Source: Flectobacillus roseus
Lineage (GTDB): Bacteria; Bacteroidota; Bacteroidia; Cytophagales; Spirosomataceae
Strand: one strand, 5' to 3'
Assembly (NCBI RefSeq): GCF_030056665.1
Contig: NZ_JASHIG010000004.1
DNA: 64,000 nt
Positions 42,238 through 51,565 of this stretch are shown one piece after another; within the stretch, counting starts at the first letter, position 1, and each line of letters begins with the position of its first letter. The notes below the pieces were generated by a model. The model was not told the origin of the DNA, ran no database searches, and saw only the letters and a list, made by a program, of their open reading frames with translations. A program made the position numbers and the translations under genes.

Positions 42238-42273
42238 AAAAAGCCTTAGTATTTTGATCTACTAAGGCTTTTT
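42238..42273. terminator. Bidirectional terminator between pirin and kdsC
   Basis: 14-base perfect arms 42238-42251 (AAAAAGCCTTAGTA) and 42260-42273 with an eight-base loop, with A/T runs on both sides. Confidence 0.9.
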
Positions 42274-42298
42274 TGTTTTACTAGTGCTTTGATAGCTC

Positions 42299-42811
42299 CT
42301 AAAAAACTAACCACTTTTCTTGTGCTCGCATCACTTGCTCTATAATGTCACGCACAGCACCACGACCACCATTATGAGGTGAAACATATTGAGAAACGCC
42401 CAAAATCTCTTCGCAAGCGTCTGCTGGACAAGTAGCACATAGGTTTTCTCTTGACATTACCTGATAATCGGGAATATCATCGCCCATATATAAAATCTCA
42501 TCTTCCGAAATCCCAGAATCTTCGAGCCATTGTATGTAAATTTCTAGCTTACTTTTTCCACCCGACCCCATGAATACATCTTGGATTTTGAGATTTTGTA
42601 ATCTTTTACGCACACCCTCGTGTTTGCCACCAGTAATCACACAGATATGATAACCTGCTTGAATAGCTCTTTCCAACGCATAGCCATCACGAATGTAAAA
42701 AGTACGGTAATGTTCTCCTGTTTCTAGCACATGAACAGAACCGTCGGTCATTACGCCATCTATATCGAATACGAATGTGGTTATTTTTTGTAATTTTTGA
42801 GCGTCAATCAT
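42299..42811 (-). CDS. kdsC: 3-deoxy-D-manno-octulosonate 8-phosphate phosphatase (KdsC-like)
   Basis: HAD-family phosphatase of 170 residues that removes phosphate from KDO 8-phosphate in LPS-core or capsule synthesis. The catalytic Asp pair is D16-x-D18 in FVFDIDGVMTDG, the second motif is ICVITGGKHEG, and motif IV is ILYMGDDIPDYQVM (Asp at about 114). The short length without a cap domain agrees with tetrameric C0-type KdsC. A second assignment, N-acylneuraminate-9-phosphatase, is possible but less likely. It overlaps the upstream gene by four bases (ATGA), so translation is coupled. Confidence 0.9.
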   Translation of the reverse strand: MIDAQKLQKITTFVFDIDGVMTDGSVHVLETGEHYRTFYIRDGYALERAIQAGYHICVITGGKHEGVRKRLQNLKIQDVFMGSGGKSKLEIYIQWLEDSGISEDEILYMGDDIPDYQVMSRENLCATCPADACEEILGVSQYVSPHNGGRGAVRDIIEQVMRAQEKWLVF

Positions 42812-43605
42812 ATTGTATTTTTATCAATAATATCTTCAGTAATACTTTCGTAAATCTTTTTATAACCAGAATTGTCCTTTAAAGCCCCCATTTGTCGCTG
42901 TATAATCTTTTGATCGTTACGTCTTGCAGGACCTGTTTGTACGGCAAAGATATCTTCCGACTCCAAAGCTTTTCTCAAGGTTTCTTTGATGAGAGGTTCT
43001 AATAATTTAAACTCTAAATCATTCTTTTTCATCAAATCCTGTGCAATTCCCCAGAGGTGATTTGTAAAATTACAAGCGTAAACGGCAGCTAAATGTATGC
43101 TCTTCCTCTCCTCTGAATTTACAGCATAAGTAACGTCAGAAATGGACTGCGCGAGAGTTATCAACAAGTTTTCCACATCTAAATTGCTGGATTCCAGACA
43201 TATAGGAATTTCAGAAAAATTCACGTGGAACATTTTTGTAAAAGTTTGTAAAGGATAGAACACTCCTGTACGTATAGTCTCATCCAAATATACGTCTACC
43301 AACTCTTGCAATTCATTGAGTGTTTTTGAGCCAGAAGTATGCACCAAAATAGCACCAGATGGAAGTGATAAATTACGAATAACTTCCTCCATTGCATCAT
43401 CTGATACACAAAGGAAGAATATCTCAGAATTAGAATCCAAAAAATCTAAACCTCGATGTACTTGCGCATTGTACAATTGTTGCGTAAGTGCACGAGCATT
43501 AGATGGATTTCGGCTGTAAACCGTCTCAATATCGTAATTAGCTGTTTCGAGTGCTTGAGAAAGATGCCAAGCCACATTGCCAGCTCCAATGAATGATATT
43601 TTCAC
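42808..43605 (-). CDS. Rossmann-like DUF2520 oxidoreductase-fold protein
   Basis: A 265-residue protein of the Rossmann-like/DUF2520 family, related to prephenate and 6-phosphogluconate dehydrogenases. The NAD(P)-binding strand is KISFIGAGNVAWHLSQAL (2-19), with IFFLCVSDDAMEEVI later. The DUF2520 C-terminal helical half includes IHLAAVYACNFTNHL. The substrate is not known. The start is GTG at 43605, and a TATCTTTG box lies 35 bases upstream. It overlaps kdsC by four bases, an arrangement that suggests shared expression rather than shared chemistry. Confidence 0.88.
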   Translation of the reverse strand: MKISFIGAGNVAWHLSQALETANYDIETVYSRNPSNARALTQQLYNAQVHRGLDFLDSNSEIFFLCVSDDAMEEVIRNLSLPSGAILVHTSGSKTLNELQELVDVYLDETIRTGVFYPLQTFTKMFHVNFSEIPICLESSNLDVENLLITLAQSISDVTYAVNSEERKSIHLAAVYACNFTNHLWGIAQDLMKKNDLEFKLLEPLIKETLRKALESEDIFAVQTGPARRNDQKIIQRQMGALKDNSGYKKIYESITEDIIDKNTI

Positions 43606-43640
43606 CTGCTTGTAAAGAATAAATGATTAACTGTATCTAA

Positions 43641-43648
43641 CAAAGATA
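43641..43648 (-). promoter_or_regulatory. -7 box of the DUF2520-kdsC pair
   Basis: TATCTTTG, an exact TAnnTTTG match 35 bases before the GTG start. No TTG at -33 spacing. Confidence 0.4.
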
Positions 43649-43875
43649 AGGCTATTCAATAGAATTTTATGATAAATAAGTTATGGAACGGTATTTTATC
43701 GATTTAAATACTATTCAGTGGTCACTGCGAAAGGATCAATTGAAAAATTAAAGTAGTTGCTGCATCGGTATTTTGGCTTCAGTATAAATTACATTTTCAG
43801 AAAATACTTTAGCAAAGCGCTGGAAAGGAATATTTTGGCAAAACTCAAAGCAGATAGAAAAGCTTATAAAAGAGA

Positions 43876-43907
43876 AAAGAGAGTAACCATTGCTGATTAC
43901 TCTCTTT
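43876..43907 (-). terminator. Terminator of the tRNA-Leu/tRNA-Gly transcript
   Basis: 11-base perfect arms AAAGAGAGTAA (43876-43886) and TTACTCTCTTT (43897-43907), ten-base loop. It starts six bases past the tRNA-Leu 3' end. On the minus strand TCTCTTTTAT follows. Confidence 0.7.
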
Positions 43908-43912
43908 AGAAG

Positions 43913-44001
43913 TGGTACCGGGGACGGGAATCGAACCCGTACGAGCGTTGCGGCTCACAGGATTTTAAGTCCTGCGTGTCTACCAGTTCCACCACCCTGG
44001 C
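43913..44001 (-). tRNA. tRNA-Leu (anticodon UAA)
   Basis: 89 bases with encoded CCA. Class II tRNA: long variable arm, T-arm GTTCGATTCC, anticodon loop CTTAAAA giving UAA. The acceptor stem GCCAGGG/CCCCGGT contains an A4-C69 mismatch and a G1-U72 wobble, unlike the fully paired stem expected. It lies 58 bases downstream of tRNA-Gly on the same strand. Confidence 0.93.
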
Positions 44002-44059
44002 TTCAGTCAATTTACACCGACCTACTAAACTTAAAAAGCACCAGATTGGTGCTTTAAAG

Positions 44060-44135
44060 TGGAGCGAAAGACGGGGTTCGAACCCGCGACCTCAACCTTG
44101 GCAAGGTTGCGCTCTACCAGCTGAGCTACTTTCGC
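44060..44135 (-). tRNA. tRNA-Gly (anticodon GCC)
   Basis: 76 bases with encoded CCA. The acceptor stem GCGAAAG/CTTTCGC is fully paired, the D-loop AGCTCAGCTGGTAGAGC is typical, the anticodon loop TTGCCAA gives GCC, and the T-arm is GGGTTCGAACCC. Upstream partner of tRNA-Leu in one transcript. Confidence 0.96.
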
Positions 44136-44306
44136 ATTTTCTTTTTGTTGTCAGCGTTACTTTGTCGCTGAATTGTGATGCAAAATTAGGGGGTATAATT
44201 TTACTATGCAAGTGTTTGATGAAAAAAAATTTAACTTTTTTTTAAATTATTTGATAATGTTTCCGTAATTTACTGATTATCATTTTCTTGCAAAACCACT
44301 AATTTC

Positions 44307-45179
44307 TTAACTTTTTTTCAAAAAAATCAGGATAAAAAAGGCATTCAAGCAAATTCCGCCCAAAAAATTCAAAATCATGGTATTTTTAAAGTTTGCGAAT
44401 GCTTCATTTTTCAAAACTTTAATAAACCATAGGTTGAAAAAAAGTAAAACTGGAGATAAAATCAGCAAGTAAATTAGAAAAATAGGAAGTCCCAACATCA
44501 TTTTTCCCGCAAAAAAGAAATAAAAGCCAACAGTAACTAACGAGAAAATCCCTGCTGTGAACAAAAATGTTCCTCTAATACCTAATAGTCTACTTATTGT
44601 CAAATCTCCGCGTTTTGCGTCTTCTTCATGCTGATACACTTGTGTCATCGGATAAAAACCTAAAAGATTACAAGTACTCAAGACTGCTGGTAAAAGGTTA
44701 TTTGAAGAAAATAATTCCGACCAAGTCAATTGTCCCGCTGATTGTAATACTAACAAATAGGTAAATCCTCCTTGAAAGACACCGACTGTCAACCAACTAA
44801 TTATTGGATATTTTTTTAAGCGAACTTTATCATAAGAATAGGCTTTGGAAACTGTGCTGTACAAGAATAAGCCCAGTGCCAAAATCCAAGAATCGAAAAC
44901 CCAAGCTGAAATAATGGCTGCAATATCAAGGCACCAAGCGGTGTAATACAAGTCCTTGGTTACGGGTGGGGGATTCTCTAAACCACCAATGGAAGACTCG
45001 TCTTTGTCATAAAAGCTATTGTAGGCGTTTGAGGCAGGATATATCAGCAAATGCAAAAGAATAAAGACTAAAACGGCTTTATCGGTATGTAGAGTAGATG
45101 ATTGGCTAAGTGCAAACCAAAATACTGGCATTAAAAAAAATGAAAAGGGGATTCTCAAATGCAGTAACGTACTTTTCAT
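44307..45179 (-). CDS. UbiA-family prenyltransferase
   Basis: A 290-residue integral membrane protein with about eight hydrophobic helices. Two short acidic motifs match the UbiA superfamily: NAYNSFYDKDE (51-61, a variant of the usual NDxxDxxxD) and SYDKVRLKKYP (about 114-124). These bind a prenyl diphosphate through magnesium. The family makes quinone, haem or other prenylated products. The degenerate first motif suggests a subgroup with a non-quinone substrate, which I cannot name. It lies between the tRNA pair and the large helicase gene, with 84 bases to the latter. Confidence 0.85.
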   Translation of the reverse strand: MKSTLLHLRIPFSFFLMPVFWFALSQSSTLHTDKAVLVFILLHLLIYPASNAYNSFYDKDESSIGGLENPPPVTKDLYYTAWCLDIAAIISAWVFDSWILALGLFLYSTVSKAYSYDKVRLKKYPIISWLTVGVFQGGFTYLLVLQSAGQLTWSELFSSNNLLPAVLSTCNLLGFYPMTQVYQHEEDAKRGDLTISRLLGIRGTFLFTAGIFSLVTVGFYFFFAGKMMLGLPIFLIYLLILSPVLLFFNLWFIKVLKNEAFANFKNTMILNFLGGICLNAFFILIFLKKS

Positions 45180-45263
45180 GAGTTTGAAGGTTAAAATTGT
45201 ATATTGAATCTGCCTCGATGAGACAGATTCAATGTGAGAGAATCAAAACCTTCATACTTAAAA

Positions 45264-48200
45264 TCAAGGGATAACCTTTTTCCAAAGCTGACGGCTATAA
45301 TAACGGGTAAAACTCCACCCTTTACGCTGTAATTCCAATGGTAAATACGCAAAAGACTCTTTTACAGAACGTGCATCATAGAACAAATCATCGTCGGTAA
45401 GCACAACACCTTGGTACTGTTGCGCAGATTTAATGGTCAAATCTGCAAAAGGAAGTTCTTTTACGAAAGAAACTACTTTCTTGCTTAATTGTTCTTTCAA
45501 CAGCCATTCAGCCCAATAGTTTTTTGAAATATGAGGCTGAGGAGAATATAATCCCTCCGAAACTCGACGAGCATATTCCAAATACTGTTTTAATAATTTA
45601 GGGCCTTCATGTGTCGCATCTTCTACTTTGAGTTGTTCAGGAGCAATACTCGTGATAACATACACACGCTCTCTAGCACGTGTTACAGCAACATTTAACC
45701 GATTTTCTCCTCCAGACATATTCAAGGCCCCAAAGTTCATCGTAAAACGCCCTGAAGCATCGGGAGCATAGCCTACCGAGAAAATAATAATATCTCTTTC
45801 GTCTCCTTGAACATTTTCTATGTTCTTGACAAAAATAGGCTCTTGCCCATTTTTAGTCAATTTCTCTTGAGCATGCAAATGCTGCTCTAGCAAATCTTGA
45901 ATATAAACTTGCTGACGATAATTGAAAGTTACGATTCCAATGGATTTATCGGGTGTATTTGCCCGTAATTCTTTTACTAAGGTCAAAATAACATCAGCTT
46001 CAACGGCATTACAATGATTATTCCAAATACCTTCTGATACTTGAATATACTCAATCGAGGAGTCACTATCATTCATATCCTCAAATCTTGGTAAAAGCTG
46101 AAGAGAGTTCTGGTAAAAATGTTGATTTGAAAAATCAATCAAATCTAGCGAACGACTTCGATAATGCCCACGCAACTGCATTTGTGGTAAAAATTGACAT
46201 CCTAAATCCAAGAATGAATCGACTTCTAAAGCAGGAATATCTTCATCCTCATCATCAAAACGAATGCGATACAAATCGGAGGGTTGCAATTGCTTAGAAT
46301 CTCCAGCAATTACCGTTTGTTTTCCTCTAAAAATCGAAGGAATTCCCTGTTCTGCGTAACATTGAGAGGCTTCATCAAAAATGACTAAATCAAAGATAAC
46401 AGGGTGAAATCCTGTAGAATTTTTCTCCGAAATAGCCAAATTATGAGTCGTCAAAGGAAAAATTGCCGAAACTGTCTCTGGTGAAGCCAACCAGCAAGGA
46501 ATCAGATTAAATACTTCATCTGAAAGCTCTGCAATAAGTTTTCGGATAGACCAAATCTTACGTTTTTTCGAAACCTGATGCTTCAAATCACGATATGTAG
46601 TAACATTTTGAAGCCTATTGACTTCTATCGACTGGTACGTTTTTTCACGGAGTTTGAGTTGCAAAATCTCCTTACTAAGCTGCTGCTTTTGCTCAATGGA
46701 TTTTTGCAAATCTTCTTCTAATTGTTGCAACTTGAGTGTGCTAGCACCTCGTAAAATAGGGTAACGCTGCTCTATCGCCTCAATCCAAGCTAGTTTTAAA
46801 TTATTGGTAAATAATTCGATGGGCGAATCTTCGAGATTAGCCTCTTCTTCTAGCAAACTAATTAAATCCATTTCTCTGGTAGAAAAGGAGCGATGGATTT
46901 CATCTGCTTCGAGCATCAAATCAAAGTGTTCATCAAGATAAGCGATGATATCGCTCGCTTCGGACGCTTTGATATTCGCCAACATCTCTAACTGAGATTC
47001 ACTCAAATAAGGTTGTGAATAGACATGCGCCTCAGCGTAACCTTCAAGCGATGCGTGTATATCTTCTAAGAGATTTTTTACCGATTCGTAATCAAATGAT
47101 GAAATATCAACTAACAAACTTAAGTGCGTTTCTTGCCAAACCATATCTGTCTGAATCGCCTTGTGCATCATCTCAAAATGGCGTTCAAACCATCGAAAGC
47201 CCTTGCCTAGCCAGATAGGACGTTCTGAGGAAATATTACCTTGAGATTTTACCCAAAATAAATGCCCAAACTCTGTCCACCATTCCTCAAGTTGAATACG
47301 GTTTTGAATACGCATTTGTAAGCGTCTCAAATCATCGGCAGACATCGTGAGCCCATTGGCTACGACCACGTCTTGTATATCCTTTTTTTGTTTAGAGAAA
47401 AGTGACCAAACCATTCCTCCAATCGCATTAGATTTGGCATCGAGTGCCTCAATTAACTTATGTAAAAATGGTTTTAATGCCGAAGAATCCAACGTAATTT
47501 CAATGCCTTCTACGCCAAATATTGCTTTGATTTGCTCAAAAAGCTGCGAAAACTCTAAGGCTCGCAATGAGTGTTTTTGTTGTTTTCGATACTTTAGCGC
47601 ATCAAAATAGCTATTTGAGGTCAAAATAGCGCTAATACTTTTCAGTTCGTCTCTTTCCTGAATAAGATTCTGCAAATCATCATATTGGATTTTTGACTCT
47701 AATAAGCTTTCAAGTTCTTGAAATACCGTTTGAGTAGCTTTAAAAGTCTTAGAAAAAAGCTCTTGCCAGTGTTTTACATCAGAAAAAGTCAGGCTATTGA
47801 ATCGCTTTCTTTTATTCCAAAAATTCTTCCCAATCGAATCATGACGAAATAGACGAGTATATTGACAATATTTTTGAAAACGAGTCAAAAAATCGTCTAA
47901 CTGGTCAAAACGATAGTCTTGATAAAAATTGCTTAAATCAACATAGGGGGCATCCGGCTGGCTAGTGAGATATAATTCTTTGACCGAAACACCGCATAAG
48001 GAAGTATCAAACAAGGCCGTTTTGAAAGAATCCAACTCCTCTACAATTTTGTCGATCCGACGAGATTCTTGGTCAAAACTACGTTCCAAAAAGATACTAT
48101 CTAAACTATAATTATGCTTTTTGTAAGCATCTATTTGCTCTACTTGGTGCAAAATTTGACTGTACAGCGCTTTTCTGTCATTCTTAAAATCGTGAACACT

Positions 48201-49361
48201 TCCTACAAATTGTTCCATCCCAATTTGACGCAAACGTTCATAAACCACATCGAGCGCAGCACGTTTCTGCGACACAACCAAAACCGATTTGCCGCGTGCA
48301 GTAAAGTCAGCGACCAAGTTGCATATCAACTGTGACTTGCCTGTGCCTGGAGGGCCTTGCACCACAAGCGATTTCCCAATCTTTACTTCCCGAATAATTT
48401 CTTCTTGTGAAGCATCTATCGCCAGCGGAGTTAATAGCTTCTCTTCTCGGATTTTAGTGGGCTGAATCATACTTAGGCTAGGGTGTAGCCACTGTGCCTC
48501 ACCTTCACGGAATAATCCAGTAATATTGTTTTGAGATTCTTCTATCAAAAAATCATAATCTGGTACTAAAAACGATCCTGCTTGAGGAAATATTCCAAGC
48601 ACTGCCTGAGGATATAATTTTAGTTCGCCGTTTTTCTCTATTTGCTCTAAATCAGCCTTTGTACTTTTTTCAAAATACTGTAATTGATTAGTAAAAAGCT
48701 CTTGATTAAAATTGACATTTAGTGGCGAAACCTTCAGTAATTCATAGAGTTGGGTTCGAAACTCAAGCGATGTTTTCGAAAAATCTTCAAAGGTATATTC
48801 TAAAAAATTATCGAAAATTTTAATCTCATTGAAGTGCGAATAGGCTAGCAAAAAACTACGATTAAAGGTCACAGGCTCTTCTCGGCGCTGTAAATGCCAT
48901 TTAATTCCAGAACCAGTATCTGTACTCGAATTGAGCGACAAACGTTGTGCTTTTTGCGTAAGTGTAACTGGGAAAAATAATAATGGACAGCGTACTACAG
49001 TGCCGTCCATCAGCTTCCCTTTTACCATCGGATACCCAACATATAAATCTTTGGCTCCACGCTCTTCTTCAATAAATTTTTCGGTACGAGAAATCTTCTT
49101 CAGTCTTTTGCTTACCTCGTTAACTTTTACATTTCGAGGGTCGAGCGTATCACACAGAGAAATAGCATTTTTTTGAGCAATAAGCTGCTCAATTAACATA
49201 AACGATGGTTGATTATGTAAAAAATCAAGTTCGTGTAAGTCTATAAATTGCTCATTGGGGAGATTTAATAATAGCAAAGACTTATTCTTGGCGCTTAGGT
49301 TGGTTAAGCGTTTTGCATAAGCTTTGAGTATGGTTTGTAAGGAATAATCTATCACGTACAA
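45264..49361 (-). CDS. Large SF1 helicase-like ATPase (AAA_11/AAA_12)
   Basis: A 1365-residue protein. The first helicase lobe has Walker A QGPPGTGKSQ (about residues 333-342) in VVQGPPGTGKSQLICNLVADF. After a ~600-residue helical insert come Walker B VIFDEASQC (DEAS box) with VIAGDSKQLQPSD, and lobe two RGHYRSRSLDLI, VQGDERDIIIFSVGYAP and NVAVTRARERVYVIT. The N-terminal ~300 residues resemble the region in front of DUF4011-type helicases. The C-terminus (VVLTDDDLFYDARSVKESFAYLPLELQRKGWSFTRYYSRQLWKK) looks like the tail of a Vsr/MTES-type endonuclease, but its catalytic acidic residues are not evident. The start is TTG at 49361 or GTG at 49355. Nucleic-acid repair, surveillance or defence is possible. 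Confidence 0.85.
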   Translation of the reverse strand: MYVIDYSLQTILKAYAKRLTNLSAKNKSLLLLNLPNEQFIDLHELDFLHNQPSFMLIEQLIAQKNAISLCDTLDPRNVKVNEVSKRLKKISRTEKFIEEERGAKDLYVGYPMVKGKLMDGTVVRCPLLFFPVTLTQKAQRLSLNSSTDTGSGIKWHLQRREEPVTFNRSFLLAYSHFNEIKIFDNFLEYTFEDFSKTSLEFRTQLYELLKVSPLNVNFNQELFTNQLQYFEKSTKADLEQIEKNGELKLYPQAVLGIFPQAGSFLVPDYDFLIEESQNNITGLFREGEAQWLHPSLSMIQPTKIREEKLLTPLAIDASQEEIIREVKIGKSLVVQGPPGTGKSQLICNLVADFTARGKSVLVVSQKRAALDVVYERLRQIGMEQFVGSVHDFKNDRKALYSQILHQVEQIDAYKKHNYSLDSIFLERSFDQESRRIDKIVEELDSFKTALFDTSLCGVSVKELYLTSQPDAPYVDLSNFYQDYRFDQLDDFLTRFQKYCQYTRLFRHDSIGKNFWNKRKRFNSLTFSDVKHWQELFSKTFKATQTVFQELESLLESKIQYDDLQNLIQERDELKSISAILTSNSYFDALKYRKQQKHSLRALEFSQLFEQIKAIFGVEGIEITLDSSALKPFLHKLIEALDAKSNAIGGMVWSLFSKQKKDIQDVVVANGLTMSADDLRRLQMRIQNRIQLEEWWTEFGHLFWVKSQGNISSERPIWLGKGFRWFERHFEMMHKAIQTDMVWQETHLSLLVDISSFDYESVKNLLEDIHASLEGYAEAHVYSQPYLSESQLEMLANIKASEASDIIAYLDEHFDLMLEADEIHRSFSTREMDLISLLEEEANLEDSPIELFTNNLKLAWIEAIEQRYPILRGASTLKLQQLEEDLQKSIEQKQQLSKEILQLKLREKTYQSIEVNRLQNVTTYRDLKHQVSKKRKIWSIRKLIAELSDEVFNLIPCWLASPETVSAIFPLTTHNLAISEKNSTGFHPVIFDLVIFDEASQCYAEQGIPSIFRGKQTVIAGDSKQLQPSDLYRIRFDDEDEDIPALEVDSFLDLGCQFLPQMQLRGHYRSRSLDLIDFSNQHFYQNSLQLLPRFEDMNDSDSSIEYIQVSEGIWNNHCNAVEADVILTLVKELRANTPDKSIGIVTFNYRQQVYIQDLLEQHLHAQEKLTKNGQEPIFVKNIENVQGDERDIIIFSVGYAPDASGRFTMNFGALNMSGGENRLNVAVTRARERVYVITSIAPEQLKVEDATHEGPKLLKQYLEYARRVSEGLYSPQPHISKNYWAEWLLKEQLSKKVVSFVKELPFADLTIKSAQQYQGVVLTDDDLFYDARSVKESFAYLPLELQRKGWSFTRYYSRQLWKKVIP

Positions 49362-49786
49362 AATATTTTTAAAGAGTCGTACGACTCCGAAAATTCAAAT
49401 GAATAATTAACAGGAAAAGATAGGCAATGGTAAACTTTGCAAAGTACTATTTTTGTCAATAAACTAATCTACAAGTTGTTACAAAAATTTACTTACTATA
49501 CTCGTACTCAAATACGCTTCTAGTGATTCGTAAAAGGGCAAAAAAACACAAAGATAAAGGAATTGGCAACAAGCGAGAGATAAATATAAGTTTGGCCTTG
49601 ATTTTGTTTAAAATTTAGTAAAATCTTAAATTGCCAAACTTTTAGTCATACCAATATATACCACTTGTAATCTTCGAGCATATTAATAGCTCCATTTCTT
49701 TTCACTGTATTGATTTTCAGGTATTTTTGCGACTATTTTTACTTTAAATTTGACTCAATTATTGATTCATAGAAAATTGATTAAAA
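49362..49786. other. Gene-free stretch between divergent helicase and GT2 genes
   Basis: No gene is seen. It is A+T-rich and serves as the shared upstream region. A near -7 match (TATTTTG) adjoins the helicase start. No other motif stands out. Confidence 0.4.
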
Positions 49787-50524
49787 ATGTATAACAACAA
49801 AAAAGTTATCGTTGTAATGCCAGCCTATAAGGCTTCGTTGACACTTGAACGAACATATCGTGAAATACCCTTCGACCTTGTCGATGAGGTAATTTTAGTA
49901 GATGACCACAGCCCTGACAATACCGTAGATGTAGCTAAATCACTGGGAATCAAATATGTAATTCGCCATGACAAAAACAAAGGCTACGGGGGTAATCAAA
50001 AAACTTGTTACAACAAAGCATTGGAGTTAGGCGGTGACATTGTTATTATGTTACACCCAGACTATCAATATACGCCGATGTTGCTTACTGCGATGATTTC
50101 TATCATCGGTAATGAGTTATATCCAGTAGTATTTGGTTCACGTATCTTGGGCATGGGTGCACTCAAAGGAGGCATGCCTATGTACAAATACATTGCTAAC
50201 AGATTTCTAACGTTTTTCCAAAACGTTTTGTTAGGTCAAAAGCTCTCTGAATATCATACAGGCTACCGTGCGTTCTCAAGAGAGGTTCTTCAAAAAGTAC
50301 CATTTGAACGTTGCGACGACGACTTTGTATTTGATAACGAAATGATTGCTCAAATCTTTTGGCATGGATTTGAGATTGCAGAAGTAACCTGTCCAACCAA
50401 ATATTTTGAAGAGGCTTCTTCCATCAATTTTATGAGAAGTTCTAAATATGGACTCGGCGTGCTTCGTGTTTCTATATTGTACCGCTTAGCCAAGTGGGGC
50501 ATCAAATGGAATATTCTAGGATAA
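49787..50524 (+). CDS. Family-2 glycosyltransferase
   Basis: A 245-residue GT2 enzyme with the GT-A fold. Motifs include VIVVMPAYKASLTLERTYREI (6-26), EVILVDDHSPDNTVDVA with DDHSPDN, a DxD-equivalent in IVIMLHPDYQYTP, and the C-terminal YHTGYRAFSREVL and FDNEMIAQIFWHGFEIAEVTCPTKY. This is the dolichyl/polyprenyl-phosphate sugar synthase-like subgroup; donor and acceptor sugars are not readable. It has no membrane domain. Its stop overlaps the ATG of the next gene by one base (TAATG), implying coupled translation. Confidence 0.9.
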   Translation: MYNNKKVIVVMPAYKASLTLERTYREIPFDLVDEVILVDDHSPDNTVDVAKSLGIKYVIRHDKNKGYGGNQKTCYNKALELGGDIVIMLHPDYQYTPMLLTAMISIIGNELYPVVFGSRILGMGALKGGMPMYKYIANRFLTFFQNVLLGQKLSEYHTGYRAFSREVLQKVPFERCDDDFVFDNEMIAQIFWHGFEIAEVTCPTKYFEEASSINFMRSSKYGLGVLRVSILYRLAKWGIKWNILG

Positions 50525-51171
50525 TGAAACATGCTATTATCATTGGTGCTACTGGCTTAGTCGGTAGCACACTTACTCAACAGCTTCTTCAAGATGATTA
50601 CTTCTCAAAAGTAACCCTATTAGTTCGCAAGCCTCTCTCTATTACAAATCCTAAACTAGAACAAGTCATTTTTGATTTTGAGCATCCAGATACTAGCAAA
50701 GTAAAAGGAGATGTGTTATTCTGTGCGATGGGGACAACTCTCAAGAAAGCAGGCAGTAAGAAAGCTCAATATTTGATTGACTGCGAATATCCATACCAAG
50801 TTGGTCAGATAGCACACTCAAATGGAATCGAAAATTATATCCTTGTATCCTCGATAGGGGCAGATGCCAATTCTTCAAGTTTTTATTTAAGAACCAAAGG
50901 AGAATTAGAACAAAAACTTAGTGCGTTAGAATTCGCCAAGCTTGTTTGTGTTCGACCGTCATTAATTTTAGGAAATCGAGGAGAGTTTCGTTTTGGTGAG
51001 AAATTGGGCGTTGTATTAGATAGTATACTAAGTCCACTGATGATAGGTCCATTGAAGAAATATAGGGGAGTCCATGTAGACAAAATAGTAAAGATGTTAA
51101 TAAAGGCATCAAAAGAAAGTTTTCCAGACAAAACTACCTTCATCGAGTCCGACGCGATATATGCATTATAA
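50524..51171 (+). CDS. NAD(P)-binding epimerase/HTATIP2-like protein
   Basis: A 215-residue Rossmann protein. The ATG at 50524 is chosen because it begins the strand AIIIGATGLVGSTLTQQLL. An earlier in-frame ATG lies inside the glycosyltransferase gene. GATGLVG binds the dinucleotide, LFCAMGTTLKKAGSKKAQY and ILVSSIGADANSSSFYLRTKGELE resemble extended SDR members of the HTATIP2/Oxidoreductase family, and the K in YLRTKGELE is consistent with the YxxxK-like active site of atypical SDRs. Substrate unknown. Translation is coupled to the glycosyltransferase. Confidence 0.82.
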   Translation: MKHAIIIGATGLVGSTLTQQLLQDDYFSKVTLLVRKPLSITNPKLEQVIFDFEHPDTSKVKGDVLFCAMGTTLKKAGSKKAQYLIDCEYPYQVGQIAHSNGIENYILVSSIGADANSSSFYLRTKGELEQKLSALEFAKLVCVRPSLILGNRGEFRFGEKLGVVLDSILSPLMIGPLKKYRGVHVDKIVKMLIKASKESFPDKTTFIESDAIYAL

Positions 51172-51174
51172 AGC

Positions 51175-51208
51175 AAAAAGGATGCTTGTCAAACAAGCAT
51201 CCTTTTTT
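51175..51208. terminator. Bidirectional terminator between NAD(P)-binding gene and rpmA
   Basis: 15-base arms AAAAAGGATGCTTGT (51175-51189) and its complement (51193-51207) with a three-base loop, A and T runs on both sides. Confidence 0.93.
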
Positions 51209-51224
51209 ATGGGTAAAATCGTTA

Positions 51225-51485
51225 TTAAGCTTCAGCAGGAATAACTTCTACGAAAGAACGACCTTTGAAACCTTTTTTGAATTGTACAGTACCACTAACC
51301 AAAGCAAACAAAGTATGGTCTTTACCGATACCTACGTTTTTGCCAGGATTGTGAGCAGTACCTCTCTGACGGATGATGATATTACCAGCAATAGCAGGTT
51401 GACCACCGTAGATTTTAACGCCTAAGCGTTTGCTATGTGACTCACGGCCGTTCTTCGAACTACCCGCACCTTTCTTGTGTGCCAT
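51225..51485 (-). CDS. rpmA: 50S ribosomal protein L27
   Basis: An 86-residue basic protein of the large subunit whose N-terminus reaches the peptidyl transferase centre. The sequence begins AHKKGAGSSKNGRESHSKRLGVKIYGGQ and contains GNIIIRQRGTAHNPGKNVGIGKDHTLFAL, as expected. It lacks the N-terminal extension that some Firmicutes cleave. It is 80 bases downstream of rplU on the same strand; the pair is a standard L21-L27 operon. Confidence 0.98.
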   Translation of the reverse strand: MAHKKGAGSSKNGRESHSKRLGVKIYGGQPAIAGNIIIRQRGTAHNPGKNVGIGKDHTLFALVSGTVQFKKGFKGRSFVEVIPAEA

Positions 51486-51565
51486 TTTTTTGTAATGTTT
51501 TTACGTTAAGTTATGAATAATACGACCTAAACCAGAAGTCTTTCAACTAATAACTTAAGACTAAA

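Larger units (their letters stand above)
43606..43912. other. Stretch between DUF2520 gene and tRNA-Leu
   Basis: No gene is seen. It holds the DUF2520 promoter box (43641-43648) and the tRNA terminator (43876-43907). The rest is A+T-rich without clear signal. Confidence 0.5.
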
